Below are positions 10,799 through 22,700 of a stretch of 64,000 bases of DNA, one piece after another. Positions within the stretch are counted from its first letter, which is position 1; the number at the start of each line of letters is the position of its first letter. A model generated the notes under the pieces. The model was not told the origin of the DNA, searched no databases, and saw only the letters and a program-made list of their open reading frames with translations. The position numbers and the translations under genes were made by a program. The DNA is taken from assembly GCA_002633005.1 (NCBI GenBank), contig NMRA01000318.1, positions 211,594 through 275,593 of the forward strand, read 5' to 3'. This DNA is from Phoronis australis (lineage: Eukaryota > Phoronida > Phoronidae).

Positions 10799-13700
10799 CT
10801 GAAAAATGCGAAATTAGTTTATTGGTGATGTGATTGCCATTAAAAGTAAAAACGAAGAAGTGAGTATGACTTTTTGTCGACAGAAACATTTTTAATCAGA
10901 ACTCAGACATTGCAGTTAGGATTCTCGGTATATATCAGTACATGGTAATGGTTATCAGAGAGGAGGGTTATTGGGAAAACATGAGGAGTGTCTAATAACT
11001 ATACGATGCCTTCGACCGTTTGATAATCCGAGTTCATGTTTAACAAGGATTAAGACACCCCTTTAAGTAATTCAAAAAGAAGTTAGTCTTGTTGACTATC
11101 GCGAACTGATTATATACGAAATGTTTCGGTAACTTAACAAGAAAGATTTCTGCAAACATTATATTGCAGCAAAGCTTTCATTCAAAAGCGTAGTCACGGT
11201 CGATTCGTTCAAGATAAACAACGAGTTCGCAAACCGATAAAAAGGATTGGCATCACGTGATTAGGTGTTCCATCGAACGACGCTAATATCAGGGTTCTGT
11301 TTCATAAAAAGTGACAAGACTTAAAGACAGTAATTAGGTTTTGGGTCCCACTTCGCAGTTGCTGAATAAAGTTTTAGCCAAGTAATTATAAGCCGATCAC
11401 ACTGTAGCAATAATTATAGAAATTATGTCAGTAACTACAGTTATGTGGGCTTTCTCTGACACTGCATTTTGTTCAAGAGAGATTTAATTATTTTTCAGAA
11501 AAAAATGTGCGTGGAACGTCAAACCGTTTTTTTTTTTTACTATAAGGTTTAAAAGTGACCTTTAATGAAGCAAACCCATGGGTTACGTAGAGAGGGGGGA
11601 GAGGGAGAGAGGGAGAAAATATACCATACTCAAGAGATCTATGGAATGTGGACATCTGGTTTCATTTTAATGTTCCATTTCAGATGGAACAATAACATCA
11701 CATGAATTTAAGTAATAAAGGCTGTGCAATTAACTTCGGTTATCACAAAATTCCTTTGATTTGTGTCCTCTGCATTCTTTGTTCTACCTCCCACCCAGTT
11801 TCGGTCAATGACACACCATGGCTATTCAAATGCAATGGACTTACTTTTTGTAGCGGAAAGGTACAGTTTCCTGAGCAGTAATTAGCCTCAAACGAGCCTG
11901 GCGCTATAATCCAGTCGTTCCATCCGATGTCGGCAAAATCGAGTACTAGTTTCTTTTTCCCGCACGACCACGACTTAACCTTTTCCTCGTCGGCTGGGAG
12001 GTTTTGGGAATTGACCCAGTCTTTCCACTGGTCTGCCGGCGGTAAATCCCTGTTGCGATTCCTTCTGCGATTTTTCCTGCGATTTTTGCGGTTCTTGCGT
12101 CTGCTGCGGCGGTACTGCTTCGGGTACGGTATGTATTGAGTATTGTCCGGTTTACGCTTGGGCTTCTGTCTTCCTTGTAAGATACTAGGGTGTGTGTGAG
12201 GAATATTGAAAGGTCCGCCACTCTTTTGATACGTATAAACACTAGTTGACGGATCTTGTGGAATTTCATTGTCGTATATGGATCTTCTGAACAACTTGTG
12301 CCGTACTCCATTTAACAGGTTGCCAGGGGTTTTCGCCTGCTTTCGATACCATTTTGAGTTCTTCGATGCATGATTGGCCATTTGCTTTTCCTGATCACTC
12401 GCTTTGAAGTAAGTTTTTAAATGATCTAAAGAAATGTTCTGAGTTTCGTTCGCATAAACAACTAGAAATGGTTTCGAGTGATGGAACATGAATTTCTTCA
12501 CGGGTATCTTTATCGCAATATGCTCCCCGTTATTCTCCTTTTGGTCTTTCACAAAGCGAATTGCCAATAGATGGGGTTGGCTTCTTTTTGCTGCTAAGCA
12601 GCTGCGCACAGACTCCGTAGCGTCGTTAGCCTGCCATCCGTAACTGGGCGTTTTTAGGTCTATATCTGTGAGATTAGTAGCATAAGTGGGCGCTACTTCT
12701 AATAGTAGCATGTGCAGATTGTCTCCCCTGTGTTTCCTTTTAAAGAAGTGAATGTCAGCTTTTAACACATGTGCCCTCGTGGTTACAGCGCTCATGTTGA
12801 AAAGGAACACGTCTTCTCCGTCGACCTTACCTGAAACGCACAACGACTGGTAATAAAAATATTTACAAACTGTGATCCCTTAAGATGAGATACTTTGTTC
12901 ATTTATTTATTGTTATATTTAAATGAGGGTGAGCTCACTGAGCTCTCCAGTGAATATCGCATTATCAGAGGGCCCCTTCCGTTGACGACTAGCAAAGCAA
13001 AAATAGCCCTTACCGTGTACTCTTATTTAGGCCCATGCTCCTATAAACGAAACAATGAAATTTTCAAAGAAAATTTGTTTTTTTCAGTGTTTCGCTTGTT
13101 GGTGCATGCGTCCAATTCCGGATATAGACAGACACAGTTTCGAACACTGGCCTACTACTCGCATATAACTGAAATGACCTACATAACACTTTGAGGTCAA
13201 GTGCGTGATTGGATCATCATTCCGCCTGAAAGACTCGCTACAAAACACTCCTGAGGCAGCGGCGTCTGCGTGAAGGGCCACTTGGGCCAAGCCCGATCAT
13301 TATGGGCGATTATGGCGATAAAGAGACCACATGTCCATTGGTTCAAAGGCGACCGGGTGGTCGAACATTGTAGAGTGACCTCAGAGAACGACAATCTGAG
13401 GACATCACTGGGGTTAATCACGTTAATGACACGATCATTAACTGACCAGAGCCTATCATTGGACTCCGATGCCTCCGGGTTTGGGATTCTTTTGGCCGAT
13501 AGGGGTCACTGCGGTTTCGGACGAGACGTCATACCTTTGTGAACTTTCAGAATCAATTCAAAATAGTCTTAATGAAAGTGGATTACAAACTGGTAACCAT
13601 AAATAAATGGCACTGGTAACCAAGACACCTCGCTTGAGAAAGCCTTAAGTACAGTCGTGTTGTAGGAAACTTCAGTTCTAGTGCCTACGAGCCTCAGATA

Positions 13701-16700
13701 AGTCACGACAAGAACGATTGCAGAATTCCTTTTAGTGAAGAACATATTTATACTTATTCATCGAGCAAAACCATTTGCCCTTCACAACGCTATGGGCGTC
13801 GGTTGTTGTCGGAGAGGACAAACTTGGGCTTTTATAATTCAATGGTGACCTAAACGAATCGGTGCTGTGGTGAGAGGGGGGGGGGGAAACGGGGGAATTG
13901 CAAACGCTATCTGGATATGTTACTTATGCAACAGAAGTATTTTATCTTTGGGTAATATCTAATGGTCGCGTATTTGATAGACAGTTTAAATACACATCTA
14001 TGGTATGGCCACAGTAACAAGGCACCAGTGCAGTGTTAGAACCCTTGAAACACTCGCTATTTCTCGTCTTCATGTTAGCGCTATCCGATTTCCAGCGCAG
14101 CGTTTTTGCATTTTTCAAGATGTTACACATTTCGAAGAGTAGACATGGTTTAGCCTATACAACGCGCGTTATTAGAAATCCTAGTAAATCATTGTACACT
14201 CGAAAGATTTAGAAGTCTGTCGAAAGTCCCATCACGGCGCCCGCCCTATCGGTAACAGTGCAGTATTTGAGTGCTTCGATAACACGTGTAAACCAACCGG
14301 CTTGGCGGTACATGTTCTGGGTTACATCTTCCTAGCGAGACAACAACTCAATGACGCCAACTTAAATTTACAATCGTCACTAATTAAAGAATCTAAACAT
14401 TAACCATGTCTACGGAAGCTTAAGAGTAGAACATCTTAACGCTGGATGGCAAGCAAAACATTAGCTGTTTTATGGCACCTGAATCCCCGCCTGAATCGAT
14501 GTTTTTCATAACGTATCATCTATTTTCGTCCGTTATCTCCATTTGAGCAATTTTTCTAACGACTGAGTCGAGTAGTTTTTTAGTTTAACCTGATACATGG
14601 AGCCATACGAAAAGTTTGTTGAAAAAGAAGGAATGTGATATTTTCAAGATGCACTAGTTGTTGGCAACGACAACGAAAGTCTTTAGCAACAAAGTTTAAA
14701 TAAAAAGTGAGGAAATTTTGCACACTTTTCAGAAAAGTGTCTCATTGAAAAATTCGAACGATTCACATTTGATTGAATTTAAGACTTCAATCATTGTCAG
14801 AACAAAAATTCCTGGTTTGCCAAACGGTAAGGAGGTGACACGGGGTACGCAAATTTCTTCACTTTTTAAGTGTTTTCTATTATCATTACTCATCGTTGCT
14901 ATCACAAGTTAGCATCAAGTGTCTTAGACACGCTGCGAGAGGACCACGCGCGGCGAAGGGTAAATATCTCAAACTGCATTTAATTCTTGTACGATAAGAT
15001 ACCATCCATCAAATTCTACGTTAAGACCCTTATAAGTGTTGATGCCGACGTAAATTGTTATTTATTGAGACTCCATGGCTTATAAATTGTCCTGTCGTTC
15101 GCTTATTACAGTTCTTTAAGAATTGTCGTGGGAACAGATAGCATTTAAAGATACTGTTTCTGTTTCATTTTTGTTAATAACTACACGAAACAAATAGTAA
15201 GTCAAACCAACTTAGGTAAACATTATTTACAGATGACGCTCCAACATGACGTCATCTTTGTCCAATTAAACAAAATTTAATGGGAAATTTTTAGTTCAAG
15301 TTCTCCATTTCCTCTGGTGCGCTTTACAAAATGGCCGCCACAGTTCAGAACCAGTTATGCTAGCTTTTAAGAAGTGTTTCAATTTCAATAAAATCTTTCG
15401 ATTGGCGAGCTTCGTTGTTTGTTTTTGCACTGGTGAAAACAATGGAAAAGAGGCTTTAAAATCACACTGGTGAGTTCACGCTGTAAACAGTTTCCTTTGC
15501 CTATTGTATCTTATACGATTAAAAATAAAGTGAGGAAACGAAAGTGTTTTCAAATTCACCAAAAAATCAATAGTCCTCAAATCAAGAAATTGTGGAAACA
15601 TGTAACGATGCTTTCTGTTTTAGTGTACGAGTCTTGTTGCGGAAACTGTTTGTGTCCTCAGAATGTTAAATAGATTATTAATTGAGTTTATGGCGCAGAT
15701 ACTAGTCTTATCAACGAAGTATTTATGATCTCACATAAGTATTCTACAAAAACTTGGTTCATGCTGTAGAAGAACAATTCATACAGTTTATGGTCTCGTT
15801 TGCCTGTCGACAACCGACGCTCTGAACTAAATATTTACTATTTGTAAATCTTGTAAGTCATTTTAAAGGCTATTAAGGACATAAACCTTAAACACGCTGA
15901 TAGAATTATACAAACATTTTTCAGTCTGTCTTTTGCAGTGGATTTGCTTATAATATGCGTCAGCATGTTTTGACCGATGAAACGATATTATTAAAATATG
16001 ACGGAATGTTATGGCGTAGCGAACAGCTAGTATCAGTTAGTTTTGACACCACGGGAGTTATTTCCTGGAAGCAGGAGTAGAGTTTGAAATCACAAATTGC
16101 GCACATCAATTCGACCAAAAAATGCTGCAGTTCCGAGTTTAGCGGATTACGGCTTGACGTTCGGGCCGCACGTGCGTTCTTAGTTGAGGCTGTCGTGGGC
16201 ACATGGTTTGTTGCGAAACGCTGTGTTTTTTAGCAAAAAGCTTTATAATTAACGAAAAGTCTAATGGTTTTGATTAAAACGTAGCAAAGAAGTGGCTTCG
16301 GAAAAAAGCAACTTTTGTGTAGGGACCTTTTAATGTTATAAAATAGGTCTCGCCTTGTTTCTTGCACAGATTAGAAATGATTTCTGTTCTTCAGTGCCCG
16401 GATGCATGAATCAGTCCCAAACAGGGACTCAGCTAAGTTCTTTAAATCTACTGCGTATTTGTGGACTTGCGAAAACGCCGCGATTGTCCTTTCTTGCACT
16501 GTTTTAGTTTCATTACTAAGTAAAATTTTGCCTTTGATACAAATCGAGAGTGAACTCTGCGTTGATTTCTCAATATCATCGAAAATTAATAGGGATTGTT
16601 TCATGCAACGCTCCTAATTTAAGGACTAAGTGAAACGATAGAAAAAGGTTACGTCTGTGAGTAAAGAAAGACACAAATACTCAAAAGATTTAGGAATCTT

Positions 16701-19700
16701 AGTCGAGTCCCTGTTTGGGACTGTTTCATGCAACTGGGCACTGAAGAACTGACAGTCGGCAATTGATTCAGACGAAGCTGTCACGGCGGGTTAGTTTCAG
16801 AAAGAATCCCACGCGTTTTATGATTACAAATTTCAGTTGACACACACAAGAACGCTATGGCATAATAAAATGGTTTAAATCTGCTTTAAAAAATCTAAGC
16901 TTCGGCGTCTCATCTACAACTGAGCGAACCCCTTAAAAACGCTACGGGTCCGTTGGCGGGACTCCGTAGACGCAAGAATCTCGCGAACAAGCAAGATTGC
17001 ACAAGACTTTGCGTCGTTTGCGAAAGAATTGGTATGCATTGCAAAGCAATTGGTCCCACGAGATTCTTGTGTCTATAGAACGCGGCCATGGCCTTTCTAT
17101 TATAGACTTTGAATCCTGAAGACGAACTCTCCCTCCTGGGAGAACGAATGTGACGAGACACTTGACGTAAAGGGACACGTCTTGAAGTAAAGATCCAGTG
17201 GATTATTACTACTGATAAGTTTTGCGGGACTTTTTGAGAGATAAAAGACGATTTCAGTGTTTCCAAAAAATATTGAGATACATGGTCAAAGACTTCCTGT
17301 AACTCTTGACGTTTGGAGTCACATTTCGATGCTGGCGCGGTGTAGTAATGAAATACCGAGGGAAAGGGCATGATAATATTAGCAGTTTGATAGAGGATTA
17401 GTTATCTGAATTTGTTCGTCTAAAAATAAAATCTTGAGTTGAGTACCTATCAGGATGTAGCTGAAAACAACTGAATCGATGACAGCGGTCAGTTTATAAA
17501 TCAGCATATTTTCAGAATATAGGAAAGCAACGACCAACTTCACTTGAAACGCATTGAATTCTTTACCTGCTCAAACCAGTTATAAACCCGATTTCCGTAA
17601 AATAAAAACTTTTGATTTAGGACTTTTGTCGCTATCAATCTGTGTTGCATTAAACTTCAAAGTTATCGGCTGGATAAGTTTGATTGTTGCGTTACGTCAG
17701 CTGCATTGTTCACCAGTAACAACGTGGCGAGTGATAATGCGACGTCGTTGTTGCCATGCAGCGTATAACTTTTATGCAACTGGGCCCTGGTCTTAACTTG
17801 TCCCTTACTCGGATTAGAGACGATTCCTGGGCTTGGAAAGAAGCGACGTTTCGTTATTGCTTAAGATCAGGTTCGATAAGTTGGCTTGTCACGGTGTGTC
17901 ATTTTATGCGCCGAGAATAGTATCAAGCATAATCTATCTGTTCTATCATAGCCCGTAAATTATTCCACATCAAAGACCAATTTGATAGCAACAAGTGATC
18001 TAAATCAAAAAGTTGTTTTAAAGTCGAAAAGCTGATATGCGACCATTTAACTAAGCTGCGACTGTTTGCGACAACTGGGAACAGGATTAGAGATATAGTG
18101 TCGCACTGTTGCCATTTTTTAGATATGTTTAAAATAGCTCACTTGCGAGTTTCTCGTTAGTCACTGTGACGTCACCGGAAAGGGGGCAAAACCCGCCATA
18201 TTGCTCTTGTTTTGCCCCGAGTCTTTGCTACACACGCTAAAACTTACTGGAGCTCTTATGGGGAATTTTACGCTTAAAACGTTAAAACAACATAAGATAT
18301 GGTAGATGGGTCGTGGAATAACTGTGAATGGACGAAGAAAATGTGAACTTGTTATGTTGTGCGAAGCTGTGAACGGACAGAAATTGGAACTTAACCCGCT
18401 CTAGGCCTGAATGGCGCAGGCATACAGGGGCGATAGTGTAACCCCGTAAAAAGATATTCAAATGAAACATGCATATGTGCACATGAAGTTATAATTAACA
18501 CATACCCTGACTCTGGACACAATTTAGTCAACAAATAACTTGAGCATATTCATGAAAACCTCACGGTTCTCTCGAGTTTCTCTCACTAGCCGCCATTTTG
18601 AGGAAGTTACGTGAAATCACGCCTGTTGACGAACAAAAAGTCCAAGGGACACAAATCTTACAAATTTCACTTGATATTTTCTCATGCTATTTTGCAAGTG
18701 TCACGCGCCAGGTCACGCGCCAGATCTCGCGCTTCGCTCAGTCTCGCGCTAGCCTTTGCCTCATACTCACCTGACTCCAGTTGAAATACTTATTGTGGTT
18801 ATCGCGCGCGCGGACAAAGTTAACAGTAACCACAAAGTGGAGTTGGAATTCTTCGTCAAAGTCACCTGAATTCCCGTATATATGCTTCATCGAAGATATG
18901 TTTAGAAGCAGAAAGAGTCACTGAAGAAAGTAAGAGCCTTTTAGGTGCTAATTTTAGGTGTAGAATGTATTTTTGACGAGGTGAAAACTTTATCAGTGAG
19001 CGGATTTCGCCTACCGCCCGTTTAAAATACACGGGACGAAATTAGTACAGAACGCGATAGAACGTATTGTAGTGCGAATCTGAAGTTCATTTGCCATAAC
19101 AGCAATGCTTTTGGACATTTTTCGAACTAAACGGCTAAAAACTCGAAGACAATAACAGAATACACTCTGCTACCGTATTGGGCAAATGACCAAACGACAA
19201 GCTTTTGCCCCACTTCCCGTGACGTCACAGTTAAGTCTCACATAATCTCGCGTTATTGTTATAAACTCGCAAAAGGCCTATTCACATGAGTATTTTCTTT
19301 TCAAAAAACGGCAGAAACAGGCTGGGTCGTCGTGAACCCGACTCGAACCTTTCTCATTGTTTGTGAATCAGGGACTACGAACAATCCATGGTAACTTTGT
19401 GGTTGATTGAAGACCTGTCGAAGAAACGACTACCTAAAATTTAATTGGAGATAAAGATTCGCAATTTTAATGCAAAAATGCTGCGCAAACGTCATGTCGT
19501 TTGAGGGTCGTTAAAGCATATATTTTCTCGCCGTGATGTATTTCCAAGTTTTCTGTGGTACGAACAACCTGCCACTCCTCGCGTCATATTAATACGCCTA
19601 ACAAAACTGTGATTTTTTCAAAAATTTGATAAGTTTTTGAGACAGTACTGAGACCCTCGTGACGACTGAATTTTATGTCACAGTCATTGAAAGGTTGACG

Positions 19701-22700
19701 TCCTGTTATATTGTCCTAACGTCAAATGTGTTAAATTTGGTCGCGTGCATCAATTTTCTCCGAGCTCCAATAAAACTGTTAAGACGGCCATGGTCCCGTA
19801 CAGAGACGTAACTTTCGGTCGACTGCCGTTCAGTTGGAAAATGGTCGATTTAGTTGTGCACGTGAGTATTCGGCATGGAAAATATAACATTTGTCGTCAA
19901 AATTGATGGCAAACGGGCAGGGGCAGAAATCACAGACTGTGAAGAAATGTGAATTTGTTTGCATAGTGCATACTCGCACTCCCGTCCCCGACATGAAAAC
20001 ACCAGCTTCGCTCCTGGGTCTGTGATTTCCTCTTTGTAGGTTCATAGCCTCTCTTGTAAATGACATGTACACGCACTTAAAACAATCTCAACGAACCGTT
20101 AGGATTTGACGCGCCAAACTGTAAATGTTGACATTCGATGCGAGGGAGACAACTGTGTTTGCATGAGGACGACCCATAAATTTTTCGAGGTTTCATTCCG
20201 CGGGTTGGCGATTCTCCACCTGGTTCTCATGTTATATTTGTTTTGCATGGTCTCCCGGCGCGTACTGTGTCATTGACACTATAAATTACTTATTACACAT
20301 TTAATTTTTCAATCTTACAATGTATACTGCCTTTAAACCCCGTGGCAGCTTTGTGAATAGCTTTAGTAGGAACCTTGTCAGAGTGTGGATTACAGTTCCT
20401 CGGGGCAAGGAAGACGTTGAACTTGAATAGTTTTAGCATAGCCGACACAAGTACATTATTTATCGAACTGCGATACTAACAACATCGATAGGACAACAGA
20501 TTGCTATGACGTAATGCAGTCACTCGATTATTACACAACTGAACAAATCCATCTTTTTCTCAATTCAACTACAACAGGGTAATATTTTCACACACAGGTA
20601 TGCCCTGCAAGTATGCAGTAATTATAGAATCTGAGCAGGTCCTTCTTTGGTACTAAAATATAGCGTTTTCTTTAAGACGGCGCTTCACGGTACTTTTACA
20701 GATGGAAATCCGTCTGCTCGTGCCCTATTATCCATAAACACTGCACGCACCCTGTGTTGGCACATGACCAACTTTTGTCAGTCACGTCAAAGCTTACCAT
20801 CCAAGCTGAGGATTCTAACCCTATCGTATCCCAGTATCGCGAGCGCTCACTCAGTCACTGCGCCATGGTGAACCCACCAAGCCTCGATGTTTTCTTACAT
20901 TTCACTTGGGAAAGAAAATATCTAAATTTCGAGATGGGACTCTCACAGCATGCTATACATCCCTAACAAGTGCCTTCTACTTGAAAACATGAACCACAAC
21001 GCATGGTAACTCGCCTAAACAGGTTCACGTGCAGCGTTTTTGTCTAAGTTATTGCATTATGTTTTGTCCACTGCAGTCAAAAGGGATTGAAAACACAACG
21101 TATGCCACGACTTGAGTGAGTCTATCAAAATGCATGACGACAGATTGTCACGTTTTTAAACATTTTGTGTGCAAGAAGGGTTTATGCCAAACTATGCTGT
21201 TTCATTACAATAAACAGATAAATTAAGAAGTGCCATTTTATATGTGCATGATTTTTCGTCCATACATCGGCATGACGTTTCATTATATTTCCCCACTTGC
21301 TGCCGCTGTTGCAGCTGCTGTCATTGCAGCCTCAGAATGGCAAAACGCCATCTTGCATTTGGTTGTGAATTTCAAATCCTCTGTCTCATTATTGTCAGCA
21401 CAAGAGCACTACCGGAGACCTTTCATATAGCACAATCCCTAGTATAATAGAAACGAAAACTATAACGTGGTACATTGGCAAATTTTCTTCCCTAAATATA
21501 CACCCCAAGGTCGCAAGTTACACCTCGAATGAATGGAAGGTGTTATTTGGCAAAACAAATTTTCATTCGAATTCGTCAACGTAACTTTGATTTCGACAAT
21601 AAATGCCAACAAGCTATTTCACACATTCTCGTCTTTCCCGTTACACAGTTGTATAGTAAACAAGGTACCGCACTGAGACCGCATTTCCTATACAAATTCG
21701 AATAGTGTTCTGGAGCCACGTCTTCCTCGTTCGACGTCTCCCGTGTAAGTTTATGTCATCTCGGTCCGAACAACAAAACCGGACAACAATTACAACAACA
21801 AAACCGTGGCGCCAAGCTCGACGGACAGTGGTCAGAGGAAATTAGGCACAGACAAATTATTTGAAGTCAAAACTGCCACTTACGCAATTCTCAAGATGGT
21901 GTTATTTTGTATTAATATGTTGAAGTTCACGTTTCATCCTGATGCCCTATAGGAATATTATCAATTGGAAGATTGAATGATTGTTTCATCGAAGAAGGGT
22001 TAGTGATAGAAAATTACCCCGTTTTTATCGCGGTGAAACAGTGGTCGGAGCGAGAATGAGTAATTTTGGACCTTAATTTCGCAGTCTAATCCCCGTGTTG
22101 ATAACAGTGATAACTTCAAAAGAATTCGTAATTAACTTCTATGCATATTTCGGCGACGATTCCGAGTTCAGGTTGCAAAGAATTCCAACTTTCTGCTGGG
22201 CTGTGAACTTCACGTAGATAAAAAGAAGAACTCGACCTGAGTTCGCTTCATGCAAGTGGGACATACCTACTACACACAGGTACTAATGCATAACATTTTT
22301 TAACGTAACCAAATCAAATTCCACCACTGACAGCACTGGCCTCCTGTGTTACATTCTTGTCACACCTAGAAAAACTACAAAATATTTCAATACATCAATG
22401 AAGAATTACGAAAAAATTCCACCGCCTTTTGAATCAGAACTTGCAATAAGAGACCGAATCATTCGAACCTACTTCCTAGAGGGCGCTATTACAACACTTT
22501 TGTGTAAGCCATCTCCCGCCATTCACGCAGTGATGAGATTTCCTCGCTAAACACGTGGCTTAATGAAACGTCTTCTGCAGCTATCACAACTGACATTCGG
22601 CTATTACAGTTGGAAGATTGCACCCCTGAAGATTTACTGTTGTTTTACAACCATTAGGCTTCAATATGCCGAACTCCTGCTATAAAAAACAATGAGCTAT

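Noticed and set aside
10671-10889. 72-codon minus-strand frame over BMP3/GDF10-type exon 3
   Set aside because: Out-of-frame shadow of the knot-domain exon.
12841-12843. Translation start of the BMP3/GDF10-type gene at the edge of the large exon
   Set aside because: The codon is TTG; a splice acceptor at 12831 and a signal-peptide exon at 25396-25672 of matching phase give the real start.
16910-17371. 153-codon minus-strand frame with ATG in BMP3/GDF10-type intron 1
   Set aside because: No recognisable domain, overlapped by another frame of similar quality, and part of it matches the dispersed repeat at 23705-23815.
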